From: Verrucomicrobiota bacterium | GTDB lineage: Bacteria; Verrucomicrobiota; Verrucomicrobiia; Opitutales; Oceanipulchritudinaceae | Length of the DNA stretch: 18,159 nt | Assembly: GCA_009908535.1 (NCBI GenBank) | Contig: JAAAOD010000144.1 | Coordinates: 1-18,159 of the forward strand | Direction of reading: 5' to 3' | In this document: positions 1 to 9,737 of the stretch, piece after piece | Position numbering within the stretch: position 1 is the first letter of the stretch | How the letters are laid out: every line of letters begins with the position of its first letter | Made by a program: the position numbers and the translations under genes | Notes under the pieces: model-generated | The model's input: the letters and a program-made list of their open reading frames with translations, nothing else | What the model was told of the DNA's origin: nothing | Database searches by the model: none

Positions 1-3
1 CGC

Positions 4-27
4 GGGGCGGCCTAAGGGGCGGCCTAA
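4..27. repeat. 12-bp tandem direct repeat
   Basis: The unit GGGGCGGCCTAA occurs twice in tandem at 4-15 and 16-27, and a third partial unit (GGGG) starts at 28. The repeat runs directly into the left arm of the 54-bp palindrome. The phrase CCTAAGGGGTC at its edge also occurs at 12211-12221, so the copies probably belong to one intergenic repeat family. Confidence 0.8.
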
Positions 28-79
28 GGGGTCAGACCGTGGATTTTGGCATATGCCAAAATCCACGGTCTGACCCCTT
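26..79. repeat. Perfect 54-bp palindrome, REP-like
   Basis: Every base from 26 to 52 pairs with its partner from 53 to 79, giving a 27-bp perfect inverted repeat with no spacer. It is centred on GGCATATGCC and its outer arms read AAGGGGTCAGACCGTGG. As RNA or single-stranded DNA it would form a very stable cruciform or hairpin. AAGGGGTC arms of this kind resemble REP elements mobilised by IS200-like REP-associated transposases (RAYTs), but no such transposase lies in the window. It ends 60 bp upstream of the ligase start, so it could also affect transcription entering that gene from the left. Confidence 0.85.
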
Positions 80-139
80 GCCTTAAATCGGGTAGACGGG
101 AGGCTTGGCGGGACATTTTCGCTGCGGAAGCCTGTTCGT

Positions 140-1924
140 ATGCGGAAACTACGATTGATCACCTGTTACTGGCCGTTGCTGCTTTTGTTTCTCCCTTTGC
201 CTGTGAAAGCGGAGGCCACTGCGCGGCTCGAGAAGCTGGAGGCCCTTATCGCGCATCACGACCGGCTCTACCACGAGGAGGCGGAACCGGAGATCAGCGA
301 CGCGGCCTACGACGCCCTGAAGCGCGAATGGCGGCGGTTGCGGGCGCAGGCGGAAGAGGCGGGGAAGGCACCCGCGCGAGAGCGCGTGGCGGGCCGGGTC
401 GCCCATCACAGGCCGATGCGCAGCCTTGAAAAAGTGAACACGGAGGAGGAATTGCGAGGCTTTCTGGAGGGGTGTGGGAAAGCGGACCCGAACGCCCGGT
501 TCCATGTCGCGCCGAAGGTGGACGGCCTTGCCGTGAGTCTCTGGTTCCGGGAGGGGCGCCTTGAGCGGGTCCTCACGCGAGGGGACGGGGAGCGGGGAGA
601 GGACGTGACTTCCGCCTTCCGTGCAGCGGTGCGGGGGTTTCCGGAAAGGCTGCGGAGGGGAAGCACGGAGGTTCCTGCCTTCATGGAATTACGCGGTGAA
701 GTGTATGTGCCGCCGGACACCTTTGCCGCCATCAACGCGGCGCGGAATGAGGAGGGGGCCGCCCCTTTTGCGACCGCACGCAATTTTGCCGCCGGGCAGT
801 TGCTTCGGGAAGAGGTGGAGGCCGTGGAAAGGAAGCCATTGCGTTGTGTGATATTTGGCTGGGGCGGGACGGAAGCCGGCGGGGCCCCCTTTTCGACGCA
901 AACGGCGTTTCGCGCCGGATTGCGCAGCTGGGGTGTGCCGGTGCTATCCCCGGCATGGGGTAAGCTGCAATTGTCGGAGATTCCGGATATCATTGCCGCG
1001 GCGACCCGGGACCGGAGGGAGTGGAACCTGCCCACGGACGGGCTGGTCATCAAGGCGGAATCGGCCGCCCTGCGGAATGTGCTGGGGGCGACGGGGGAGG
1101 CTCCCCGATGGGCGGCGGCATGGAAGTGGGCGAACCCGGCGGCATGGACGACGCTGGAGCGCATCTTTCTGCGCATCGGGCGGACCGGGACCGTCACGCC
1201 CATGGCTGTGCTGGAGGAGGTGCGGATTTCCGGTCGCGAGGTTCGCTATGCCTCCCTGCACAGCCGTGCCTTTGTCGAGTCCCTCGACCTGCGCGAGGGG
1301 GACCGCGTGCGTCTGGAGCTGGCCGGGGACATCATTCCGACCCTTACGGACCGCGACGCCGCGGCGCGTGGGCCGGAAAGCCTGCCGTACTCATTTCCCG
1401 CTACATGTCCCGGCTGCGCGGAACCTCTCCGGCACGGGGAAAGTTATGAATGCCGGAACTGGTCCTGTTCCCGCCGTGCCTTCGAGCGACTTTGCCACTA
1501 CGCGGAGACGCTTCCTTTGCGCGGTGTCGGCAAGGCCACTCTCCGCAAGCTGCAGCGTGCGGGGCTGGTCGCCACACCGGCCGATCTGTACGGACTGACG
1601 GCGGACCAGGTCCGTAAGCTCAACGGCTTCGGCAAACGGAGGACGGAGGTGTTTCTGGCTGCGATCGCGGCCGGCCGCGGGGTGACGCTGGCGTCTTTCC
1701 TGCGCGCTCTCGGTCTGCCGGGTATCGGAAAGGCGGCCGCGCAACAGCTGGCCGACCGGCATGCTTCCCAGCTTACGGCCGTCTTCGGGGAGGAGGCGCC
1801 TTTGCCATTCCTCGCGGCCTCTTCCTCAAGGGAGGTTTCCCTGTTGCGCGTGGCCTTGGCGGATGGGGAGTGCCTTGCGGAGGCCCGGCGACTCTGGCGG
1901 CAAGTTTATGGCTTACCTCGCTGA
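140..1924 (+). CDS. NAD-dependent DNA ligase, LigB-like, with signal peptide
   Basis: This 594-residue protein carries the NAD+-dependent DNA ligase fold, which seals nicks by an enzyme-adenylate intermediate. Visible parts are an Ia-type N-terminal domain (YHEEAEPEISDAAYDAL, about 44-60), the adenylation motif KVDG with nucleophile Lys126, TRGDGERGEDVT (146-157), ELRGEVY (183-189), TDGLVIK (299-305), the OB-fold segments IGRTGTVTPMA (346-356) and GDRVRLELAGDIIP (387-400), a four-cysteine zinc site (C423, C426, C438, C443) and helix-hairpin-helix repeats (about 458-545). There is no C-terminal BRCT domain, so it is shorter than a usual LigA of about 670 residues. The N terminus is a good Sec signal peptide: RKLR, then a hydrophobic run at 11-22, then a VKA cleavage site near residue 24. 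E. coli LigB shares both traits. The ATG at 140 has only a weak Shine-Dalgarno sequence but is the start that includes the signal. A second, housekeeping ligase is expected elsewhere in the genome. Confidence 0.9.
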   Translation: MRKLRLITCYWPLLLLFLPLPVKAEATARLEKLEALIAHHDRLYHEEAEPEISDAAYDALKREWRRLRAQAEEAGKAPARERVAGRVAHHRPMRSLEKVNTEEELRGFLEGCGKADPNARFHVAPKVDGLAVSLWFREGRLERVLTRGDGERGEDVTSAFRAAVRGFPERLRRGSTEVPAFMELRGEVYVPPDTFAAINAARNEEGAAPFATARNFAAGQLLREEVEAVERKPLRCVIFGWGGTEAGGAPFSTQTAFRAGLRSWGVPVLSPAWGKLQLSEIPDIIAAATRDRREWNLPTDGLVIKAESAALRNVLGATGEAPRWAAAWKWANPAAWTTLERIFLRIGRTGTVTPMAVLEEVRISGREVRYASLHSRAFVESLDLREGDRVRLELAGDIIPTLTDRDAAARGPESLPYSFPATCPGCAEPLRHGESYECRNWSCSRRAFERLCHYAETLPLRGVGKATLRKLQRAGLVATPADLYGLTADQVRKLNGFGKRRTEVFLAAIAAGRGVTLASFLRALGLPGIGKAAAQQLADRHASQLTAVFGEEAPLPFLAASSSREVSLLRVALADGECLAEARRLWRQVYGLPR

Positions 1925-1926
1925 GC

Positions 1927-2091
1927 CTACCCCTTTTCCTCGGGGGCGAGGAAGGCCCACGTCGTGACGAAGAATCCGACGCCGGTGAGAACCGGCGGGA
2001 CCAATCCCCCGACGAGGCCGATGACGACCATGGCGACACCCAGCGTTGCGAGAATGAGGCCGGCGATTTGCTTGCGTTTGGCGGTGGACAT
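1927..2091 (-). CDS. Small two-helix membrane protein, unknown
   Basis: This 54-residue product has a short basic start (MSTAKRKQ), a hydrophobic helix at about 9-30 (IAGLILATLGVAMVVIGLVG), a VPP turn, and a second hydrophobic stretch at about 33-49 ending in an acidic tail (EEKG). It looks like a small inner-membrane hairpin protein. No family is recognised. It starts 58 bp after the fur-like gene on the same strand and ends 2 bp from the ligase stop, so the two transcription units converge tail to tail. A longer in-frame opening upstream overlaps the fur-like gene and is low-complexity, so the ATG at 2091 is preferred. The Shine-Dalgarno sequence is weak. Confidence 0.6.
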   Translation of the reverse strand: MSTAKRKQIAGLILATLGVAMVVIGLVGGLVPPVLTGVGFFVTTWAFLAPEEKG

Positions 2092-2149
2092 GAGCTCAGG
2101 CTGGGGCGTTCGGATCTTCCACGCAAGGAAAGCGTGACTCCGGGGATTT

Positions 2150-2632
2150 TCAGGCGGAATGGTGCGGACAGTGGCCGTCCTGATGAAGCGCCTCGCAGGC
2201 GGCCTCGATGTGAAGGCGGACGGTACGGGGATGGAAGCCCTTGCGCCGCACGGCCTGGCTTTCACGGAGGCCGAGGCAGGGATTGTCGAGGGGAAAGACC
2301 TTGCCGCAATCAGTGCAGACGAGATGGCTGGAGCTCTGGTCGGCGGTGCGGGGCAGGGAAAAGAAACGTCGCCCGCCGGGGCCCTTGACTTCGTCGAGCA
2401 GGCCGCCGCCCCTGAGCGACCGCAGGCTCCGATAAACGGTCGACAGGGAGACGAGGGCGTCCTCCTTCTGCACCTCCCGGAGGAGGCCTTCCGCGTCAAA
2501 GGCGTGGTCAAAGGCGGGAATGGCGCGGCAGATCATGCGGCGCACGGCGGTGAACTTGCCGCCGGACGCCGACCAGTGGGCCTCCGCGGCAGCGAGGAAA
2601 TTTATTTTGCGCGCGTCGCCGGGCGGGGTCAT
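2150..2632 (-). CDS. Fur-family metal/peroxide-responsive repressor
   Basis: This 160-residue protein is a Fur superfamily transcription regulator (Fur, Zur, PerR and relatives), a cytoplasmic dimer that binds operators when loaded with metal. The winged-helix domain covers about 20-85, with the recognition region VSLSTVYRSLRSLRGGGLLDEV at about 61-82, including the family hallmark STVYR. The dimerisation half has His103, a zinc-type pair C106/C109 (HLVCTDC) and a His/Cys-rich end (H141, C146, H150, H154, C155). The second cysteine pair is widely spaced (C146, C155) rather than a tight CxxC, so the structural zinc site may differ from the classical one. The metal specificity cannot be read from the sequence. 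The gene starts 7 bp after the 128-aa gene and is probably co-transcribed with it. No strong Shine-Dalgarno sequence is seen, as expected with translational coupling. Confidence 0.88.
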   Translation of the reverse strand: MTPPGDARKINFLAAAEAHWSASGGKFTAVRRMICRAIPAFDHAFDAEGLLREVQKEDALVSLSTVYRSLRSLRGGGLLDEVKGPGGRRFFSLPRTADQSSSHLVCTDCGKVFPLDNPCLGLRESQAVRRKGFHPRTVRLHIEAACEALHQDGHCPHHSA

Positions 2633-2639
2633 CGCCGGG

Positions 2640-3026
2640 TCAGGCCGCCGGTACAGTCTTGAAGGCCAGGCTCAGTTCGATCGCGGGCTGCGGGTAGCAG
2701 CGGTTCTCCCGGAATTCGCGCATCATGCCGCTGCAGAAATCCTCCAGGCTCTCCGATTCGAGAATCAGCGGCACCCGCTCTAGTTCCTGTTCCTCATGGT
2801 CACGCGCCACGATTTCAAGGTGGCTTTCCATCCACTGCCGCAGCGGCGTGATCGGGCCCACGCCCCTTTCCGCCGCCCGGCCGTAAATCCGGAAGTAGCA
2901 TTGCAGGCACTGCCCGGCGTCCCGCCGCTGCAGGGCAGCCTCCCGCAGATCCAGCAGGCTGTCCGCCAATATGCGGTCCCGGTCCGCCACCGGGCCCAGC
3001 GCTTCATCCAGGTGTGGGGTGCTCAT
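2640..3026 (-). CDS. Unknown 128-aa protein, first gene of the fur-like operon
   Basis: This 128-residue soluble, mostly helical and acidic protein is not recognised. It has four cysteines, two in a CLQC motif (C40, C43) followed by YFRIYGRAAERG, and two near the C terminus (C98, C110). The end ELSLAFKTVPAA looks like a closing strand. The ATG at 3026 is chosen because GAAGG sits 5 bp upstream. An in-frame extension to 3155 would read through the terminator hairpin and the promoter region, so it is rejected. Only 7 bp separate its stop from the fur-like gene, so the two should share a transcript. The co-location with a metal or redox sensor and the CxxC pair make a metal- or redox-linked role possible, but that is inference. 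Confidence 0.75.
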   Translation of the reverse strand: MSTPHLDEALGPVADRDRILADSLLDLREAALQRRDAGQCLQCYFRIYGRAAERGVGPITPLRQWMESHLEIVARDHEEQELERVPLILESESLEDFCSGMMREFRENRCYPQPAIELSLAFKTVPAA

Positions 3027-3046
3027 CACGCCTTCAAAAAGACGGT

Positions 3047-3065
3047 AATGAGACGCAATTGCAAT
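3047..3065 (-). promoter_or_regulatory. Fur-box-like operator candidate
   Basis: The 19-bp stretch AATGAGACGCAATTGCAAT resembles the classical Fur box (pattern AATGAGAATCATT and related forms) and contains the palindrome GCAATTGC. It lies 21 bp upstream of the 128-aa gene, where a repressor could block the promoter, and would allow autoregulation by the Fur-family protein encoded next. The match is imperfect and was judged by eye. Confidence 0.3.
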
Positions 3066-3075
3066 AAGAAAGGAC

Positions 3076-3104
3076 AAAAAAACGGCCGCCCCGAAAGACG
3101 ACCG
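3076..3104 (-). terminator. Rho-independent terminator after the 65-aa gene
   Basis: Read on the minus strand, CGGTCGTC and GGGCGGCCG form an 8-bp stem (two G-U pairs) at 3083-3104, followed directly by seven T residues (3076-3082). It lies 27 bp after the 65-aa gene and separates it from the fur-like operon. Confidence 0.75.
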
Positions 3105-3130
3105 CTGAGGAGGGAGATAGAAAAAGCTTC

Positions 3131-3328
3131 TTATTTCTGTGCAAACTCTCCGCACCAGTCTTCGCTGGCGGTGACGGGGAAGCGCGTCTCGAACTTCATG
3201 TCGTCGCCGACCTTAAAGGAAATGGCCTGCGGCGGTTGTCGGCGGCATTCGCCCTCGTTGGCGGTGGTGGCGTTCCAGAATTTGCATTGGTTGCAGGTTT
3301 TGCTGCGGGTGGTGGTTTCCATGCTCAT
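3131..3328 (-). CDS. Small four-cysteine protein, probably zinc-binding
   Basis: This 65-residue protein has the pattern CxxCxFW (C12, C15), GECRRQPP (C28) and FPVT...DWCGEF (C59), which suggests a single compact zinc- or metal-binding knuckle. Short bacterial proteins with the same skeleton (CxxCxFW, GxCRRxPP, WCGEF) are common, but I know of no assigned function. The start at 3328 is supported by a strong Shine-Dalgarno sequence, AAAGGAG, about 8 bp upstream. It is probably monocistronic, with its own terminator at 3076-3104. Confidence 0.82.
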   Translation of the reverse strand: MSMETTTRSKTCNQCKFWNATTANEGECRRQPPQAISFKVGDDMKFETRFPVTASEDWCGEFAQK

Positions 3329-3464
3329 GATCAGACTCCTTTCGGTTGTTGAAGAATGCAGGTCACCTTACCCCGGCTCCGCCGAAAGGCAAGGGACGCA
3401 AGTTACGCAGCAGCAATTGCTTTTGAAATGCAGTCTCAGGAGCAGGGAGCGACCGCCTTCACGC

Positions 3465-4322
3465 TTAGCCTCCCAGCTTGCGGAAAAGGTCCTGGAAGAT
3501 GGCATCGCGCTCGAGGTAGCGGGCTTCGCCGATGAACTGGCGGCCCGGGTCGTGGCTCCAGCGGAATTCCGTACTGAGGACGGGGCTGGGGACGGGGAGG
3601 ACGCGGGTCCACTGAGGGTTGACCAGCCATGCGACGGGCGCGAGGTCCCAGATTACCTTGGAATTCCCGGGAACGCTCAGGTCCCAATCCTGGAAGTCCC
3701 GGAAGATGCGGACAAGATAGTCGGCGAGGGTGCCGCCATGGCGGAGGCCGGCCTCAAGCTCGAACAGCGTGGTCCGCAAGGCTTCCGAGACGAGACCGCA
3801 GGGGAAATAGATCAGGGGCACGCCGCAGTCGAAGAGAAAGCGAGAGGCGTTCCAGTCGCCCTTGAGATTGAACTCATGAGCGGTTTCCCAGAAGGTGGGC
3901 TGGCCGCCCAGCCAGAGCACGACGATCCTTTCCTTGATTTCCGGAGCCTTCAACAGGGCCGCGGCCACATTGGTGAGGGCGCCGATGGCGATGACATAAA
4001 GCGGACCTTCCCGGTCCTCGCGGGCACGTGCGACAAGGTCCTCGGCAGCGGGACTGTCGACCGGGGTTTTCCGATCCGGCAACCATGCCTGGCTGCCCCT
4101 GTAGACCGGTGGGGCGGCACGGAGATCCATCAATTCGAGCAACCGCTGGATTTCCTCGTAGCTTTTCTCCATGCCATCGCCGGGTCCCTTGGAACGGTGG
4201 TTGTGGAACGGCGCCGCGTAAAGGGCCCGCAGCCGGATGCGCTCGGGGGAAAGGAGCGCGTAGGCGACGGCGAATTGATCGTCGATCTCGTTGTAGGTGT
4301 CCGTGTCGAGAACGGCGTCCAC
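3465..4322 (-). CDS. Nucleoside hydrolase-like protein (IUNH superfamily)
   Basis: This 285-residue protein belongs to the inosine-uridine nucleoside-preferring hydrolase superfamily, whose members cleave the N-glycosidic bond of (usually purine or pyrimidine) ribosides with a bound Ca2+. The N-terminal aspartate cluster reads LDTDTYNEIDDQFAVAYAL, with D6, D8, D14 and D15 as metal ligands. A mid segment (IGALTNVAAAL, 113-123), EFNLKGDWNASRFLF (150-164) and the C-terminal VIWDLAPVAWL (223-233) follow family order. In canonical members a His precedes the last Asp. Here Trp225 precedes Asp226, so the substrate may not be an ordinary nucleoside. The start is GTG at 4322 with AGGA just upstream. 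In-frame sequence further upstream soon meets a stop and offers no better start. No signal peptide is seen, so the protein is cytoplasmic. Confidence 0.85.
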   Translation of the reverse strand: MDAVLDTDTYNEIDDQFAVAYALLSPERIRLRALYAAPFHNHRSKGPGDGMEKSYEEIQRLLELMDLRAAPPVYRGSQAWLPDRKTPVDSPAAEDLVARAREDREGPLYVIAIGALTNVAAALLKAPEIKERIVVLWLGGQPTFWETAHEFNLKGDWNASRFLFDCGVPLIYFPCGLVSEALRTTLFELEAGLRHGGTLADYLVRIFRDFQDWDLSVPGNSKVIWDLAPVAWLVNPQWTRVLPVPSPVLSTEFRWSHDPGRQFIGEARYLERDAIFQDLFRKLGG

Positions 4323-4387
4323 CGTTCCTGCCGAGGGGGTCAGGAATGGTGGAAATGGTTCGGAATTATTGATAGGAAGCGATAGGG

Positions 4388-4501
4388 TTAGAAGGTGATT
4401 TCAGCCGGACGCGCATCCGATGGAGCGTAGGCTCGCAGTCTGAGACCATTGGATTTAAACGGAACACTATCGCTACGTTGGGCAAGATGTCCACGCTTCA
4501 T
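4388..4501 (-). CDS. Possible 37-aa small ORF upstream of the nucleoside hydrolase
   Basis: An ATG at 4501 preceded by AAAGGA (about 10 bp upstream) opens a 37-codon frame that begins MKRGHLAQRSDSVPFKSNGL and ends at a TAA at 4388. It is basic and not recognised. It could be a leader peptide of the nucleoside hydrolase, 65 bp downstream, or a chance ORF. Nothing but the ribosome-binding site supports it. Confidence 0.2.
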   Translation of the reverse strand: MKRGHLAQRSDSVPFKSNGLRLRAYAPSDARPAEITF

Positions 4502-4555
4502 TACCCCATTCCTTTCGGATCGCGGGCAAAGCCCGGTCGCTAAGATTTAGGCCCA

Positions 4556-4590
4556 ATAAAAACGGCCCGGAGTAAAAACTCCGGGCCGTT
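4556..4590 (-). terminator. Strong terminator of the glycosidase gene
   Basis: AACGGCCCGGAGT (4561-4573) and ACTCCGGGCCGTT (4578-4590) form a perfect 13-bp stem with a 4-base loop. On the minus strand the stem is followed by TTTTTATT. It begins 26 bp past the stop at 4616. Confidence 0.9.
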
Positions 4591-4615
4591 GTTAAATCCC
4601 TACGCTTGTGAAAAA

Positions 4616-7471
<2,856 letters not shown>

Positions 7472-8126
7472 GTTATTTGGGTTGGGGTTTAGGGGTTTCA
7501 AACGAAGGATCCGGACCGACTGGAACCCAGCACGTCTGCGTGTCTCTCCGCCATGCTGGGACGGTAAAGTCTAAATCCACAATCCGCTTTCCTTAAACTT
7601 TAGGTCCTAAACTGCGTCAACCGTCATAAACTTAAACCTGTTCAAACCAGAATCACATGGGAGCGATCGTGGTTTCAATTTTCATCGTTAAGGGATAGAA
7701 TCCGATGACCATCGGCCTGGTTCCGGGAAGGGGTCCTCCGCTCCGCGGGCCCCGCGCATGCTCTTCCGGAGGAATCGGTGAATTTTGTCTAGAGTTCCGA
7801 CCGGTCCTGCTCGTCGGGACACCTTTCTCATAAGTCTTTTGGCTATAGTCAGCGAACAGGTCACCGCCCCCTCACCCAGCCAAACCAAACGCCAAACCGC
7901 CATCGCGGGACTGCTCCGTACCATCGCTTTGGATTCACTCCCCGTCGGCACGGACCGCCAAGAGCCCAGGGTCGTCAAACGAAGATGCAAATCCTCCCAG
8001 CTCCTGACCAGCCCACGACATCGAATCATCGTATCTCCAAGCAGACGAATGGAGGGACCGATTCCACGCCAAGAGGTAGAGCCATTCGGGGCTGACCCTT
8101 TGCTAACGGTGTCGGACCCGGCCGGT
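7472..8126. other. 655-bp stretch without a gene, upstream of the glycosidase
   Basis: No convincing gene is seen. Frames open in this stretch have Ser/Arg-rich, low-complexity products that run antisense or out of frame into the hydrolase gene. The 200 bp next to the glycosidase are AT-richer and hold two inverted repeats: CCCAGCA/TGCTGGG (7526-7532 and 7554-7560) and TTTAGG-T-CCTAAA (7599-7611). This is the likely promoter and operator region of the glycosidase. Confidence 0.5.
7599..7611. promoter_or_regulatory. Operator-like palindrome upstream of the glycosidase
   Basis: TTTAGGTCCTAAA is a 6-bp perfect inverted repeat around one base, 128 bp before the glycosidase start, in AT-rich DNA with several TTAAAC-like words. 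Its size and symmetry fit a dimeric repressor or activator site. No matching regulator is encoded in the window. Confidence 0.3.
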
Positions 8127-8945
8127 TCAGTCGCGGCAGAAAGCGCGAATTTCCCTAAGGAGCGTGCCGGGGGCCTCCTCGATGACCAGATGGCCGGTGT
8201 CCGGGATGGGTACGAAGCGTGCGGCGGGAATGGCTTCAGCGAGCTTCCGACCCTGTTCCACAGGTATCCAAACATCTTTCTCGCCCCAGAGAACAAGCAC
8301 CGGCATATTGATCTTGCTGTAGCGATGTTCAACTTCGTCGGTGTAGCGCTGATCGGCCTGGGCCATTTGGCGATAGAGGGCAGGTTTTCCTTTCGGACCG
8401 AGCCATGGGGACGCTGTGTGCGCGAGCACGTACTCGGAAAGAGGCTGATACGCTGCACTTTGAATGTAGCGGCGAACGAGAACCTCCTGTAGATAGTCCG
8501 GCAGACCGGCAAACGCGGCTTCGTATTGATGGACGTGACGAAAGAAGGAGGAGCCCCAGGGGCTGACGGCGACGGCGTCGATCAGCACGAGACGCTCAAA
8601 TTCGCGATTGTTCAAAAGGTGCGTGCGCAGGGCCGTAGCCCCGCCGAAGTCGTGGCCAACAACCAGAGGCTTTGCCAAACCCCAGTGATCTATAAGAGTA
8701 TGCAGAACCTTGTTTTGCACGCCGAGGGAGACATCGCCGGGGGATCTGTCTGAGGCACCGTAGCCGAGAAGGTCGAAATAGTGGACCTGGAAATCCGCCG
8801 AAAGCCCCTCAATAAGGTGGCGCAAATTGAAGCTCGACCAGGGCGTGCCGTGAAGAATGACCATCGCTGGCCCCTCACCGGTAATTCCGTAGCGCACTTC
8901 GCGGCCGTCGAACTGTATGGACCTATCCAAAAGGGGCGCACTCAT
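8127..8945 (-). CDS. Alpha/beta hydrolase with Asp nucleophile
   Basis: This 272-residue alpha/beta-hydrolase (numbering from the ATG at 8945) has the oxyanion segment ILHGTPWSS (H32-G33), the nucleophile elbow VGHDFGG with Asp99, an acid GEKDVWIP with Asp224, and a catalytic TGHLVIEE with His252. A cap region lies at about 125-205. An Asp nucleophile in GHDFGG is the signature of epoxide hydrolases and haloalkane dehalogenases rather than of Ser esterases, so hydrolysis through an alkyl-enzyme ester is likely. The substrate is unknown. There is no signal peptide, so it is cytoplasmic. A GTG directly before the ATG is an alternative start that adds one residue. No Shine-Dalgarno sequence is seen. 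It stands alone, with long gene-poor DNA on both sides. Confidence 0.88.
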   Translation of the reverse strand: MSAPLLDRSIQFDGREVRYGITGEGPAMVILHGTPWSSFNLRHLIEGLSADFQVHYFDLLGYGASDRSPGDVSLGVQNKVLHTLIDHWGLAKPLVVGHDFGGATALRTHLLNNREFERLVLIDAVAVSPWGSSFFRHVHQYEAAFAGLPDYLQEVLVRRYIQSAAYQPLSEYVLAHTASPWLGPKGKPALYRQMAQADQRYTDEVEHRYSKINMPVLVLWGEKDVWIPVEQGRKLAEAIPAARFVPIPDTGHLVIEEAPGTLLREIRAFCRD

Positions 8946-9737
8946 CACCGTAAAAAACGCCAGCGGCCCTTTGACGTCAAGGCGACCAGCTCGCGGTCGT
9001 GAGCTCCCGGGCGCTGCCTCCGGTTTCGGCTTGTGTACTTGGACCAGCGGTCGTGAGCGCGGGATGAGGAGCGGTTGGGTAGCAATCGATGGTAATTTTG
9101 GCTTGGGGCGACGGACTGCTGGCTGTTCGCCCGTCGTTCTCTGAGCGGCCTAATAGCAGAGAGGCTGCCCGTGCACATTAGCATCCCCATCTGCGACGGA
9201 TTCATCGCCCTTGATGCGGGAGGTCCGGATGGAAGAGCTCCTGCCATTTTCAAACAGAATGGCCTGAGTTTCTTTTCCGCCGGGGTCCCGCATGCGCGGC
9301 GCCGAGGAGCGACGCCGAAAAGGGCCCGTAGGGCCGGCAGGTTCGGAGGACCACCGGAAGCCGCGGTCAAATTCCTACGCGCTCGCCTGCGTGTCCGTCG
9401 CTGCTGTTGATCCCGGCCAACGGCCGTAAACCATACCAGCCCCGCTCGCAGGGCGGGGATGGGAGCCGGGGAATGGTCTCGTGGGCTGAAGGCCCGGAAC
9501 CACTGCTCCTGCGGGCTTTCCCAGCCACCTCGTATTGATAAACCCCATACCAACCATCGTACTTTAAACCGTACCCTGTCCAAAGAATCAAAGGAGGCGT
9601 TTGCACGTAGGACCGAACCACAGCTTCGTGGATACAATGGGGAAGTCCTGAAAAAGCAGCTTCCCGCCCGTCGTAGTCATTGGACTATTAAGATGGCCAA
9701 CGACTCATTGTCCGACCTCCTTTTCTCCATTAATTCT
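8946..9737. other. About 790-bp stretch without a recognisable gene
   Basis: Frames here give Arg/Pro/Gly/Ser-rich products with no recognisable domain. Seen in it are the near-repeats GCGGTCGTGAGC at about 8993-9004 and 9047-9058, a CCCCGC/GCGGGG hairpin (9440-9445 and 9453-9458), and a GGGAAG/CTTCCC hairpin (9640-9645 and 9660-9665) 72 bp past the GH94 stop. A strong Shine-Dalgarno sequence (AAAAGGAGG, minus strand, about 9715-9723) is followed by an ATG whose frame closes after six codons, perhaps the relic of a lost gene downstream of the phosphorylase. Confidence 0.45.

Noticed and set aside
2640..3155. N-terminal extension of the 128-aa protein to a 171-aa form
   Set aside because: The extra 43 codons cross the promoter and terminator region, and the internal ATG at 3026 has a proper Shine-Dalgarno sequence.
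2796..4385. 529-codon open frame on the plus strand
   Set aside because: It runs antisense across the nucleoside hydrolase, the 65-aa gene and their spacers. Its product has no domain, and the minus-strand genes have clear family motifs and ribosome-binding sites.
7785..8492. 235-codon plus-strand frame and overlapping minus-strand frames at 7688-8512
   Set aside because: They overlap the alpha/beta hydrolase out of frame, are Ser/Arg-rich and have no motif. They do not fill the gene-free stretch convincingly.
8945..9637. 230-codon minus-strand frame
   Set aside because: Its product is Arg/Pro/Ser-rich low-complexity sequence with no domain and no ribosome-binding site. It looks like open GC-rich DNA.
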